Shown here in pieces: positions 10,748-20,345 of a DNA stretch of 28,955 bases (its first letter is position 1; each line of letters starts with the position of its first letter). The notes beneath the pieces are model-generated. The model ran no database searches, was not told the origin of the DNA, and saw only the letters and a program-made list of their open reading frames with translations. Both the position numbers and the translations under genes were made by a program. The DNA is from Paulinella micropora (taxonomy: Eukaryota; Cercozoa; Imbricatea; Euglyphida): NCBI GenBank assembly GCA_009731375.1, contig BJOX01000040.1, positions 525,505-554,459 of the forward strand, given 5' to 3'.

Positions 10748-10823
10748 CCTAGTGTGAGGTTCCGTCGCTTCACAGCGCTGCAAGAGATGACTAGTTTCCC
10801 CCGCTTCCCGGACGACGAACGGG
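10748..10823 (+). CDS. Candidate microexon (VRFRRFTALQEMTSFPRFPD)
   Basis: Unique 76-bp island after the triplet array. AG (CCAGCAG) precedes it and GTATCT follows it. It is open in phase 0 and ends in phase 1, reading PSVRFRRFTALQEMTSF then PRFPDDER. It resembles the island at 8542-8598. It lies upstream of the HET-like/MORN exon on the same strand and could belong to the 5' part of that gene, but this is inference. Confidence 0.35.
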
Positions 10824-10825
10824 GT

Positions 10826-11040
10826 ATCTACCTACCTACCTCCCTACCTACCTCCCTACCTACCTACCTACCTACCTACCTACCCCATCTACCCACCTTA
10901 CCTGCCTACCTTACCTACGATACCTACCTACCTACCTACCTACCTACCTACCTACCTACCTGCCTACCTACCTACCTGCCTACCTACCTTACCTGCCTTA
11001 CCTGCCTTCTGCCTAATCTACCTACCTGCCTAGCTACCTA
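10826..11040. repeat. CTAC microsatellite
   Basis: Tetranucleotide CTAC with TGCC and TTAC variants. Confidence 0.95.
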
Positions 11041-11105
11041 CTTTGCTAGAAATAGACAAATACAATCTGCGAGAGTAGATGCAGACATGTATTAGAATTT
11101 TACAG

Positions 11106-11142
11106 GGATCAAACCTCGTTAACGTGTCGAGTGTCGAATTTG
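11106..11142 (+). CDS. Candidate microexon ([12 protein letters not shown])
   Basis: 37-bp island between ACAG and GTATAT, open as [12 protein letters not shown]. Support is splice context and low repeat content only. Confidence 0.22.
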
Positions 11143-11213
11143 GTATATCAATCTGTAAGCGTTTTATGTATGTATGTATGTATATATGTATGTATACATG
11201 TGGAACTGTCCAG

Positions 11214-11243
11214 GCCTCCTGCTTAGCTATGCGTTGCCCAAAG
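11214..11243 (+). CDS. Candidate microexon ([10 protein letters not shown])
   Basis: 30 bp between GTCCAG and GTACAT inside TATG arrays, phase 0 at both ends. No family recognised. Confidence 0.25.
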
Positions 11244-11338
11244 GTACATATGTATGTATATATGTATGTATGTATGCATGTATGTATGTATGTATATATG
11301 TATGTATGTATGCATGTATGTATGTTTGTATGGGTAAG

Positions 11339-11386
11339 TCCGCCTCTGCGTGTTCGTGTCACATCGCTGGGTACGCTCCGCGCAAG
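11339..11386 (+). CDS. Candidate microexon ([16 protein letters not shown])
   Basis: 48 bp between GGTAAG and GTACAT, phase 0 at both ends, Cys-rich. The acceptor lacks a pyrimidine tract, so confidence is low. Confidence 0.22.
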
Positions 11387-11414
11387 GTACATACATAAAC
11401 AAACATATAGACAG

Positions 11415-11441
11415 GAAGATAGATAGATAGATAGATAGATC

Positions 11442-11492
<51 letters not shown>

Positions 11493-11581
11493 GAGATGTC
11501 GCAAAGGAATGTAGTCCTTGCAAAGGAACGCAGTTTCACATCAAACAGTAATTTGTGTACTGTGGATGTGTCCGGGATGGG

Positions 11582-11642
<61 letters not shown>

Positions 11643-11676
11643 GGATGGATGGATGGATAGATAGATAGATAGATAA

Positions 11677-11716
<40 letters not shown>

Positions 11717-11735
11717 GGATTAGATAAGGTCAGAC

Positions 11736-11797
<62 letters not shown>

Positions 11798-11806
11798 GTA
11801 GATAGG

Positions 11807-11845
<39 letters not shown>

Positions 11846-11875
11846 GTAGGTAGGTAGGTAGGTAGGTAGGTAAGT
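11415..11875. repeat. AGAT microsatellite (opposite handedness)
   Basis: AGAT arrays with GGAT, GA and AGGT variants, containing an inverted 91-bp repeat. Elsewhere in this half of the window the plus strand carries ATCT, so this block is reversed. Confidence 0.96.
11493..11583 (-). repeat. 91-bp dispersed repeat, copy 3 (inverted)
   Basis: Reverse complement of copies 1 and 2 with about one base change. It too is followed, in its own orientation, by the ATCT array. Confidence 0.95.
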
Positions 11876-11930
11876 TGGGTGAACAATATTTGGATATTTG
11901 AAGTTTCGTAAATGTGTATGCGTGTAATAA

Positions 11931-12149
11931 GTATGTATGTATGTATGTATGTATGTATGTATGTGTATGTATGTATGTTCGTAGATATAATAATGTATTT
12001 GTTGTAAGCGAGTGTTATGTACGTATATATATGTAATCAGTCATGTCACCGCGCGCGCACGCACACACACAGACACAAACACACACACAAACACAAAGAA
12101 ACACAAACACACACATACACACACACACACACACACACGTACACACACT

Positions 12150-12212
<63 letters not shown>
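11931..12212. repeat. TATG then CA microsatellites
   Basis: TATG array near 11931-11980, then a long CA repeat (12060-12212) ending 85 bp before the MORN exon. Confidence 0.95.
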
Positions 12213-12296
12213 GCTCGTCTGAATCGGCGAAGCCGCGGTCTCAGCCGCAGTCATGGGTGTCGAGTCATTGATTGTTCACTTCCACAACCTTCTTAG

Positions 12297-13933
12297 GCCA
12301 CCCCGACGACGAAGGTAACTCCAAGTTCAGCCTGCTCCTTAAAGGCGTGGAGTGGTTGTGCAAGGCCATGGCCCCCACACTACCCCTGGAGAACGTGTTC
12401 CTGTGGGTAGACTACTGCTGCATCAACCAAGACAGCGCTCCAGCCAGTGAGCTGGACAACCTCCCGGGCATAGTCCACGAGTGTGACGTGCTGTTCACGC
12501 CCCTGACTGGAGAGTCCAAGGGCAAGGTGGGGCGGAACCCCGACCTTTTTATGGACTACCACAACGCGGTTTGGCGACCGCTGGGTGACAATCAGGACGG
12601 GAGTTCCTACGTAGAGCGAGGTTGGTGCCGCGTGGAGATGTTCTTGGGCTCCACGCAAGATCTGCGACCGGGGGCTGCTGGCGAGCTCAAATCCTACCTG
12701 AAACTGGCCCTGCTCGCAGCTATCAGCCAGGACCGCCGTGCGCATTTCTTATACTCACAAAAGGAGCGCGATGGGAATATGCCGCCGTTAGTCCTTCCTC
12801 CGCTACAGAACTCGTACTTTCACAAGTACAACCCCGCAAAAGGAAAGCTCACAAAGGAGGAGGACAGGCAGGTCATCCAGCGTCTGGTGGACAACCTGAT
12901 ACCCAGGGTAAGAGTGGTGCAGGAAGGTTACGAGGGCCAGCGCAACGCAGCAGGCCAAGCACATGGATTTGGCAAGTACATGTACCACAGCGGGGTTGTG
13001 TACGAAGGGGAGTACCAGGCTGACTTGATGCACGGCAAGGGCAAGTATATTCATGCCAACGGGGATGTGTACGAGGGGGAGTACCAGGCCGGCAAGATGC
13101 ACGGCAAGGGCAAGTTCAGTTACGCCGATGGGAATGTGTACGAGGGCGAGTACCAGGCCGGCTTGAGGCACGGCAAGGGCAAGTTCAGTTACGTCGATGG
13201 GAATGTGTACGAGGGCGAGTACCAGGCCGGCTTGAAGCACGGCAAGGGCAAATTCAGTAACCCCGATGGGGCTGTGTACGAGGGGGAGTTCCAGGCCGGC
13301 TTGAGGCACGGCAAGGGCAAATACAGATACCCCGATGGGGATGTGTACGAGGGGGAGTACCAGGACGACAAGAGGCACGGCAAGGGCAAGTTCAGTTACG
13401 CCGACGGTGTGCACGAAGGGGAGTACCAGGCCGGCAAGAGGCACGGCAAGGGCAAGTTCAGTTACGTCGATGGGGGTGTGTACGAGGGGGAGTACAAGGC
13501 CGATTTGAGGCACGGCACGGGCAAGTACACGTTCCCCAGCGGGGATGTGTACGAGGGGGAGTTCCAGGACGACAAGAGGCACGGCAAGGGCAAGTGCAGT
13601 TACGCCGATGTGGGTGTGTACGAGGGGGAGTTTCAGGCCGGCTTGAGGCACGGCAAGGGCAAGTTGAGTTACGACGATGGGAATGTGTACGAGGGGGACT
13701 TCCAGGCCGACAAGATGCACGGCAAGGGCAAGTACACTTTCCACAATGGCACTGTGTACGAGGGGGACTTCCAGGCCGGTTTGAGGCACGGCAAGGGCAA
13801 GTTCAGTTACGATGGGAATGTGTACGAGGGGGACTTCCAGGCCGACAAGATACACGGCAAGGGCACGTTAACCAATGCGAATGGAAAGCTTTTGTACGAC
13901 GGAATGTGGGCCGACGGCATTCAAGTTGGGTAG
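12297..13933 (+). CDS. HET-like domain / MORN-repeat protein, 3' exon (5' exons not found)
   Basis: The frame is open to TAG 13931-13933. No ATG fits upstream; a splice acceptor (CAACCTTCTTAG) at 12296 opens the exon, so N-terminal exons lie upstream. The first 200 residues resemble HET-type domains: VFLWVDYCCINQDS, then IVHECDVLFTPL and VERGWCRVEMFLGS. HPDDEGNSK at the exon start fits protist proteins that have a S-H-R-W motif just before it, expected in the missing exon. Next come 13 MORN repeats of 23 residues (type VYEGEYQAGLRHGKGKFSY) and a last degenerate one (LLYDGMW). MORN arrays bind membranes or act as scaffolds. The 69-bp DNA units are very similar, indicating recent tandem expansion. 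Two units are one residue short but stay in frame, consistent with selection for coding. Confidence 0.85.
12950..13890 (+). repeat. 69-bp tandem repeat encoding the MORN units
   Basis: Thirteen copies of a 69-bp unit. GGCAAGGGCAAG and GTGTACGAGGGGGA are almost invariant between copies. Confidence 0.95.
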
Positions 13934-14025
13934 ACTTACAGAGACAGGATAGATAGATGGATATAAGCTGTGTATCCCTCCCCTTTTCTAGGCCTCCTGA
14001 GCTATGATGATGCACCACTCACTCA

Positions 14026-14073
<48 letters not shown>

Positions 14074-14075
14074 CG

Positions 14076-14121
<46 letters not shown>

Positions 14122-14270
14122 CATCCATCCATCAATCCATCCATTCATCCATCCATCCATCCATCCATCTATCTATCTATCTATCTGTCTATCTATCTAT
14201 CTATCTATCTATCCATCCATCTATTCATCCATCCATCTATCTATCTATCCATCTATCTATCTATCTATCC

Positions 14271-14309
<39 letters not shown>

Positions 14310-14330
14310 CATCTATCCATCTATCCATCC

Positions 14331-14419
<89 letters not shown>

Positions 14420-14460
14420 CATCAATCAATCCATTCATCCATCCATCCATCCATCCATCC

Positions 14461-14511
<51 letters not shown>

Positions 14512-14572
14512 CATCCATCTATTCATCCATCCATCTATCTATCTATCTATCCATCTATCTATCTATCTATCC

Positions 14573-14612
<40 letters not shown>

Positions 14613-14632
14613 ATCTATCCATCTATCCATCC

Positions 14633-14711
<79 letters not shown>

Positions 14712-14886
14712 CCTACCTACCTACCTATATATTTATCTACCTATCTATCTATCTACCTTATCTACCTACCTATCTATCTATCTATCTATCTATCTACCTA
14801 CCTACCTACCTACCTACCTACCTACCAATCTATTTATCTACCTATCTATCTATCTACCTTATCTACCTATCTATCTACCTATCTAC

Positions 14887-14944
<58 letters not shown>

Positions 14945-14945
14945 G
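14026..14945. repeat. CT, ATCT, ATCC and CTAC microsatellites
   Basis: CT run followed by ATCT arrays in which ATCC-containing blocks recur in a larger pattern (compare 14100-14340 with 14400-14640). Confidence 0.97.
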
Positions 14946-14984
14946 TATATATATACATGTATGTATGTATACGTGCAGTTATAT

Positions 14985-15019
<35 letters not shown>

Positions 15020-15059
15020 GTCTATATATATATTATATATATATGTATATATATATATG

Positions 15060-15090
<31 letters not shown>

Positions 15091-15110
15091 ACGTGCAGTT
15101 ATATTGGCGC
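14946..15110. repeat. TATG/TATA block with a 120-bp spaced duplicate
   Basis: The word TATACGTGCAGTTATATT occurs near 14969 and again near 15089, each after TATG units, with ATCT and TATA in between. Confidence 0.85.
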
Positions 15111-15154
15111 GACTGAGGCGGGCGTCTCCGCACAGCTAGGTGTGTGAGTGTGTG

Positions 15155-15159
<5 letters not shown>

Positions 15160-15219
<60 letters not shown>

Positions 15220-15321
15220 CTCTATCTACCTACCTACCTACCTACCTACCTTCCTACCTACCTATCTACCTACCTACCTCTCTATCTATCTATCTATCTA
15301 TCTCTCTATCTATCTCTATCC

Positions 15322-15352
<31 letters not shown>

Positions 15353-15377
15353 CATCTATCCATCCATCTATCCATCC

Positions 15378-15424
<47 letters not shown>

Positions 15425-15440
15425 CATCCATCTATCTATT

Positions 15441-15509
<69 letters not shown>

Positions 15510-15510
15510 G
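15160..15510. repeat. CT, CTAC and ATCT microsatellites
   Basis: CT run to 15215, CTAC units, then ATCT with ATCC variants up to a possible splice acceptor. Confidence 0.96.
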
Positions 15511-15552
15511 GGTCCAACATCAAAGACTGGAGCACCGTCAAGCGGAAACCGC
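15511..15552 (+). CDS. Candidate microexon
   Basis: 42-bp unique island between CTATCTAG and GTACGT. It can read [13 protein letters not shown] (phase 1 entry) or [14 protein letters not shown] (phase 0). Frame undecided and no family recognised. Confidence 0.25.
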
Positions 15553-15555
15553 GTA

Positions 15556-15654
15556 CGTCACCTCCTCCTCCTCCTCCTCCTCCTCCTCCTCCGCCTTCTC
15601 CTCCTCCTCCTCCTCATCCCCTCCTCCCCTCCTCCTCCTCCTCCCCCCCCCCCC
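15556..15654. repeat. CTC triplet array ending in poly-C
   Basis: CTC repeat that becomes a C run and then a gap. Confidence 0.95.
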
Positions 15655-16010
15655 NNNNNNNNNNNNNNNNNNNNNNNNNNNNNNNNNNNNNNNNNNNNNN
15701 NNNNNNNNNNNNNNNNNNNNNNNNNNNNNNNNNNNNNNNNNNNNNNNNNNNNNNNNNNNNNNNNNNNNNNNNNNNNNNNNNNNNNNNNNNNNNNNNNNNN
15801 NNNNNNNNNNNNNNNNNNNNNNNNNNNNNNNNNNNNNNNNNNNNNNNNNNNNNNNNNNNNNNNNNNNNNNNNNNNNNNNNNNNNNNNNNNNNNNNNNNNN
15901 NNNNNNNNNNNNNNNNNNNNNNNNNNNNNNNNNNNNNNNNNNNNNNNNNNNNNNNNNNNNNNNNNNNNNNNNNNNNNNNNNNNNNNNNNNNNNNNNNNNN
16001 NNNNNNNNNN
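15655..16010. other. Assembly gap (356 N)
   Basis: Run of N between CTC and TTA repeats. Any frame crossing it is meaningless. Confidence 1.
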
Positions 16011-16019
16011 TTATTATTA

Positions 16020-16104
<85 letters not shown>

Positions 16105-16131
16105 CTGGCTTTGCCCCCTCCCTCTTCTGGC

Positions 16132-16167
<36 letters not shown>

Positions 16168-16262
16168 CTACCTACCTACCTACCTACCTACCTGCCTACC
16201 TACCTGCCTACCTACCCCTACCTACCTACCTGCCTGCCTACCTACCTGCCTGCCTGCCTGCT
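16011..16262. repeat. TTA, CT and CTAC/CTGC microsatellites
   Basis: TTA array to 16104, a short unique piece, CT run, then CTAC/CTGC units. Confidence 0.95.
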
Positions 16263-16305
16263 GCCTACATACATAGATAGGAAGCTGTGTGTGTTGTTTG
16301 TTTAG

Positions 16306-16376
16306 CTGTGTCGATGCTGGTGTTCGATATGACAGTCAACACTCCCCTCACGGCCACAACAGACGCAGAGACCTAG
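16306..16376 (+). CDS. Candidate terminal exon (VSMLVFDMTVNTPLTATTDA)
   Basis: Island after TTGTTTGTTTAG, open as VSMLVFDMTVNTPLTATTDA plus two residues and a TAG at 16374-16376. It could be the 3' end of a gene whose earlier microexons lie in the arrays to the left. Support is splice context and non-repetitive composition. Confidence 0.3.
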
Positions 16377-16402
16377 CCAGCCAGCCAGCCAGCCAGCCAG
16401 CC

Positions 16403-16495
<93 letters not shown>

Positions 16496-16510
16496 GCTCG
16501 CTCTCTCTTC
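16377..16510. repeat. CAGC, ATCT and CT microsatellites
   Basis: Consecutive simple arrays ending at the acceptor of the next island. Confidence 0.95.
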
Positions 16511-16520
16511 TCCTTACTAG

Positions 16521-16566
16521 ATGTCGGAGGGCGGTTTGGTTGTGAACACACGGGCGGCAACCGCAA

Positions 16567-16569
<3 letters not shown>
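16521..16569 (+). pseudogene. Degenerate duplicate of the microexon at 16775
   Basis: Follows CTCCTTACTAG and aligns with 16775-16823 (GAGGG..GG..TGGT..TGTGA.CACACGGGCGGCAAC), with one base missing that shifts the frame. It runs straight into ATCT units with no GT donor. I read it as a duplicated, broken exon. Confidence 0.45.
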
Positions 16570-16616
<47 letters not shown>

Positions 16617-16760
16617 CTATCTATCTCTATCTATCTATCTCTATCTCTATCTCTATCTCTATCCCTATCTCTATCTCTCTCTCCATCTCTATCTCTATCC
16701 CTATCTCTACCTCTATCTCTACCTTTATCTCTATCTCTATCTCTATCTCTGTGGGCTGTG
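16570..16760. repeat. ATCT and ATCTCT microsatellites
   Basis: ATCT array grading into hexanucleotide ATCTCT units. Confidence 0.95.
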
Positions 16761-16774
16761 TGTGTGTTCGTTAG

Positions 16775-16850
16775 ATCTCAGAGGGTGGGCTGGTGTGTGA
16801 GCACACGGGCGGCAACGGCGCCGCCTACTGCCTCAACGCCATCACAGAGG
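16775..16850 (+). CDS. Candidate microexon ([20 protein letters not shown])
   Basis: 76 bp between GTTCGTTAG and GTAACG, phase 0 entry and phase 1 exit, reading [20 protein letters not shown] then NAITE. Both splice sites are good and the sequence is high-complexity. Family not recognised. The duplicate at 16521 supports it as a real unit. Confidence 0.45.
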
Positions 16851-16861
16851 GTAACGCAACA

Positions 16862-16863
16862 GA

Positions 16864-16922
<59 letters not shown>

Positions 16923-16940
16923 CGCTCGCGCTCTCTCTCG

Positions 16941-17002
<62 letters not shown>

Positions 17003-17215
17003 GTACATCTATCTCTATCTCGCTGTACGTATGTATGTATGTATGTATGTATGTATGTATGTATATATGTAATGTATGTATGTATGTATGTATGTATGTA
17101 TGTATGTATGTTGTATGTATGTATGTATGTATGTATGTGTGTATGTATGTATGCATGTATGTTGCATGTATGTATAGTATAGTATAGTATACATACATAC
17201 ATACATACATACATA
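16862..17215. repeat. CT then TATG arrays that flip to CATA
   Basis: CT run to about 17000, TATG arrays to about 17175, then TATAG units, and from about 17190 the strand-reversed ACAT array. The flip occurs at a GTATAC palindrome. Confidence 0.95.
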
Positions 17216-17216
17216 C

Positions 17217-17243
17217 GGTGAGATCCCGCACGGGTGAGTCGCC
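17217..17243 (-). CDS. Candidate SPRY microexon C (GDSPVRDLT)
   Basis: On the minus strand, 27 bp between AATGAG and a strong donor GTATGT, phase 0 at both ends. It follows exons A and B in the order expected for a SPRY domain. The acceptor has a poor pyrimidine tract. Confidence 0.4.
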
Positions 17244-17249
17244 CTCATT

Positions 17250-17262
17250 GGATAAATAGATC

Positions 17263-17336
<74 letters not shown>

Positions 17337-17386
17337 GACAGACAGACAGACAGATAGATAGATAGGTAGATAGGTAGATAGATAGG

Positions 17387-17467
<81 letters not shown>

Positions 17468-17520
17468 GATAGATAGATAGATAGATAGATAGGTAGGTAG
17501 GCAGGTAGGCAGGTAGGCAG
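17250..17520. repeat. AGAT and AGAC microsatellites
   Basis: Minus-strand equivalent of ATCT/GTCT arrays, filling the space between SPRY microexons C and B. Confidence 0.96.
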
Positions 17521-17537
17521 GAGCAATGGGCTGGTAC

Positions 17538-17573
17538 CTTCTTGACAGCCACTCCGATCGTCATGCAGTTACC
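17538..17573 (-). CDS. Candidate SPRY microexon B ([12 protein letters not shown])
   Basis: On the minus strand, 36 bp between a CT-rich tract ending CTCTAG and the donor GTACCA, phase 0 at both ends. [12 protein letters not shown] matches the SPRY pattern in which a small-residue and Ile-Gly-Val-Ala strand follows the first conserved Trp strand. Confidence 0.5.
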
Positions 17574-17574
17574 C

Positions 17575-17880
<306 letters not shown>

Positions 17881-18277
17881 GAAATATCGACTAATGTCAG
17901 AAAAAAGGAGCTTCTGATTTCGTCAACCAGGAAGTCTGTGGGTAAAGTATTAACCCGATGCCCAGCTAAGCCGTGATGTTTGCACGGAAGGGACTGATAC
18001 AGGCAATACCAAAGCTTCCTGGTACCAGGCGGGGCCAGGGCTCGTTCCATAAAGCGCCCCTTGCAGAACGAGCTCCCACCTCCATTACAGAGGGCCCAGT
18101 AAGCAGATGGAGTTTCGAGACTGTTCGACAGTCTAGTATAAACCGACAGAGCACTGTGGGTTTTATTCCGGGCTCAACAAGCGAGAAAGGGCACCCTGAG
18201 GGAACAGGATTGTGCTTCCCGTCGCTATTTCGGCATATGACTTATAGGCGTATGGCTAGGCACACATAAGGCACCCC

Positions 18278-18280
<3 letters not shown>
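17881..18280 (-). repeat. Dispersed repeat element, copy 2 (about 400 bp, inverted)
   Basis: Non-repetitive block bounded by AGAT arrays. Bases 17943-18196 are the reverse complement of copy 1 (7082-7335). Copy 2 has about 60 bp more beyond the point where copy 1 meets the gap and about 84 bp more at the other end. Copy 1 seems to have lost the latter between two GGGTGCC words. No convincing ORF or tRNA-like promoter. Confidence 0.9.
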
Positions 18281-18330
<50 letters not shown>

Positions 18331-18438
18331 TTTTATAGTAGATAGATAAATAGATAGATAGATAGATAGATAGACAGATATATGTATATATATATATAAT
18401 ATATATATATACATATATATATATATAGAGAGAGAGAG

Positions 18439-18497
<59 letters not shown>

Positions 18498-18515
18498 GAG
18501 ATAGCTAGCTAGTTA
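18281..18515. repeat. AGAT and TATA microsatellites
   Basis: AGAT arrays with an AT/TATA block near 18380-18425, ending at the donor of SPRY microexon A. Confidence 0.95.
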
Positions 18516-18520
18516 GTTAC

Positions 18521-18558
18521 CTTGGCAGACAGCACGTCCACCGTCCACTTCCACTTGC
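18521..18558 (-). CDS. Candidate SPRY microexon A (KWKWTVDVLSAK)
   Basis: On the minus strand, 38 bp between TTTGTTAG and GTAACT. It reads KWKWTVDVLSAK after completing a Gly codon and ends in phase 0. G-K-x-x-W-x-V-x-V is the opening strand of SPRY/B30.2 domains. Phases agree with microexons B and C. Confidence 0.5.
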
Positions 18559-18640
18559 CTAACAAACACATTGTGTCATCTTGAATAAATAACATTGTTC
18601 TAGGCCTGGCGCGCTTGATTGGCCAGGAAATCGACAATAC

Positions 18641-18643
18641 TGG

Positions 18644-18686
<43 letters not shown>

Positions 18687-18705
18687 CCTACCTACCTACC
18701 TACCT
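18641..18705. repeat. ATCT/CTAC microsatellite
   Basis: Plus-strand ATCT again, so handedness switches back between 18515 and 18641. Confidence 0.95.
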
Positions 18706-18814
18706 ACCTGCCTGCGTGTATGCCTGTATGTATGTGAGCCGCTCTAAGCGGAACGACATGCCACTCTTCCAGTATGTCATGTCATGTATGTATGCATGTA
18801 GGTACTAGTTGCAG

Positions 18815-18879
18815 ATCGAGGCAATTTCCGCTGGCGTGCAGTCCAGTCGCACCACTGCCGCGGACAGACGCAGTGATGG
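18815..18879 (+). CDS. Candidate microexon (IEAISAGVQSSRTTAADRRS)
   Basis: 65-bp island between AGTTGCAG and GTAGAC, open as IEAISAGVQSSRTTAADRRS plus D. It ends in phase 2, which does not fit the phase 0 start of the SPRY exon at 19204, so it may belong elsewhere. Confidence 0.25.
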
Positions 18880-18912
18880 GTAGACAGACAGATAGCTTGC
18901 TAGCTAGTCGAC

Positions 18913-18914
<2 letters not shown>

Positions 18915-18949
<35 letters not shown>

Positions 18950-19180
18950 AGAGAGAGAGAGTAGATAGATAAGATAGATAAGATAGATAAAATGGGCAGA
19001 TAGGCAGTCAAGATAGATACGATAGATGAGATAGGTATCTATCTTAGATAGATACGATGTATAGATATATATGATAGATAAGATAAGCATACAGATAGAT
19101 TTACAGCCATGATTAGATAGCAAGATAGATAATATAGCTGATGTAAGTAACATATAGATAGATGTAGATATGTATGTATG
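18915..19180. repeat. GT, GA and degenerate GATA repeats
   Basis: GT and GA runs followed by imperfect AGATA/AGATAAG units up to the SPRY exon. Confidence 0.9.
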
Positions 19181-19203
19181 GCTGCATGTATGTATGTGTG
19201 TAG

Positions 19204-19428
19204 GGTTGTGGCAAGAGTGGTAAGTCTTTCCGTGTCAAGCGGCTGACGGACGGGACCAAGGTGACAGTGTTGCTGGACATGACCACGAGGGAAATGGGCT
19301 TCGAGGTGGCGGGGGAAAAGAGCGGCATGGTGGTCAAGGGACTGCCAGACACTGTGTATCCAGCTATTGACATGCGGGAGAAAGGGCTCAAGGTCAAGCT
19401 AGGGGAGATCGAACCCATGATGGATTGA
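19204..19428 (+). CDS. SPRY domain, C-terminal half, terminal exon
   Basis: Follows TGTGTGTAG, starts in phase 0 and ends at TGA 19426-19428 (74 residues). The order SFRVKRLTDGTKVTVLLDM, then MGFEVAGEKSGMVVKGLP, then DTVYPAIDM matches the second half of SPRY domains (V-x-V-x-L-D, F-x-V-x-G, LP-x-x-x-Y-P-A). SPRY domains bind partner proteins and in protists often sit in ubiquitin-ligase or signalling proteins. The first half is not on this strand nearby but is on the minus strand as microexons A, B and C. A perfect GTAAGT inside codons 5-7 could be an alternative donor. Confidence 0.7.
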   Translation, partial: GCGKSGKSFRVKRLTDGTKVTVLLDMTTREMGFEVAGEKSGMVVKGLPDTVYPAIDMREKGLKVKLGEIEPMMD

Positions 19429-19471
19429 AGCTGCAGTACATGTATTATTTATATTAAATACTGTGTAAATA

Positions 19472-19472
<1 letters not shown>

Positions 19473-19524
<52 letters not shown>
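19473..19524. repeat. Poly-C run ending in a gap
   Basis: 52 consecutive C then N. Probably a real homopolymer that stopped assembly, or a sequencing artefact. Confidence 0.9.
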
Positions 19525-19534
19525 NNNNNNNNNN
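19525..19534. other. Assembly gap (10 N)
   Basis: Scaffold join. Confidence 1.
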
Positions 19535-19665
19535 GCCACTTGTAAGAATAAGTGGGAAGCATAAGGGTAAGATTTCGGGTCCGGCAGAGCCGAGGTGTAA
19601 TAGATATAGTTAAAGGGGTGTTTGGGCCCGCAGGGCATGTGTACCTGAAGCAGTAGGGGGGGGCA

Positions 19666-19750
19666 CCTACGCCAACCACCGCGCTGCCGACCCCGCCTCG
19701 CCGCGCTGTCGCGCTGCGAGGCGGGGTCGGCAGCGCGGGGTTGGCGTAGG
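19666..19750. repeat. GC-rich perfect foldback (35/34-bp arms)
   Basis: Arms 19666-19700 and 19717-19750 are complementary except for one bulged A, around a 16-nt loop (19701-19716). The outer GGGGC and GCCCC could extend it. No flanking target duplication is evident. It could be a foldback element or a strong RNA hairpin. Confidence 0.85.
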
Positions 19751-19820
19751 GGGCCCCTTTGCAGTTTATTACACTTTATTTTACACAAACACTACAGTTT
19801 CAATTTTTTTTAAAAAAAAA

Positions 19821-20052
19821 CTGTTACTAGTGTGCATAATTGTAGACATAGTATACTAGGTAATTTTAATGAGCAAAATATTACAGTTTCAAACGCATCT
19901 TGCGTGCTGCTGCTGGTTCTCCTGCTGGTGATAAAAAAAACTGTTACTAGTGTGCATAATTGTAGACATAGTATACTAGGTAATTTTAATGAGCAAAATA
20001 TTACAGTTTCAAACGCATCTTGCGTGCTGCTGCTGGTTCTCCTGCTGGTGAT
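19821..20052. repeat. 120-bp tandem duplication
   Basis: 19821-19940 and 19941-20052 are identical over about 112 bp, beginning CTGTTACTAGTGTGCATAAT. The unit includes an A run at the junction. The second copy continues into unique sequence. Confidence 0.95.
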
Positions 20053-20153
20053 GATGCAGATCCTGCTGATGGTTCTATGATAAGAGAAAACATTCGCTTA
20101 CTTCTAAGCAGAATATTTCATTTCCTTGTCTTGCCTCCTCAGCCATACCATCC

Positions 20154-20345
20154 ATGTTTCTGCATCCTCGTATTTTTTCTCTATTCAAAAGCTTCCCACC
20201 ACTTGCCAAAATTAATATTGCTCTAGAGCAGCTAGAGCGTAACCGGCGCATACTTTTCATACAGTGGCAACAGGAGGCTCCTTTAAAGTTTAATACATTT
20301 ACTGTACGCATACACAAGTTTAAATTAAAAGAATACTTGCCATAG
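20154..20345 (+). CDS. Hypothetical exon or small ORF
   Basis: Reads FPPLAKINIALEQLERNRR and on to KLKEYLP before TAG. An acceptor (CTATTCAAAAG) at about 20192 would start it at the conserved-looking part. A second weakly similar stretch lies at 20560-20610 (YPPLLESNLIELE). No family recognised; coding status uncertain. Confidence 0.25.
   Translation: MFLHPRIFSLFKSFPPLAKINIALEQLERNRRILFIQWQQEAPLKFNTFTVRIHKFKLKEYLP

Noticed and set aside
9408-10773. Poly-Leu, poly-Val/Asp and poly-Ser frames of 250-400 codons
   Set aside because: Trinucleotide microsatellites produce open frames on both strands. No non-repeat coding sequence supports them.
11106-15552. Homology between islands 11106 (GSNL..S.V) and 15511 (SNIK..STV)
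   Set aside because: The similarity is short and the reading phases needed to align them differ, so chance is likely.
15140-16276. Frames crossing the 356-N gap
   Set aside because: The central part is unknown sequence, and both flanks are microsatellite.
17943-18196. tRNA-derived SINE with polymerase III B box (GTTTCGAGAC)
   Set aside because: One-mismatch B-box-like words occur, but there is no A box at the right distance and no tRNA-like fold.
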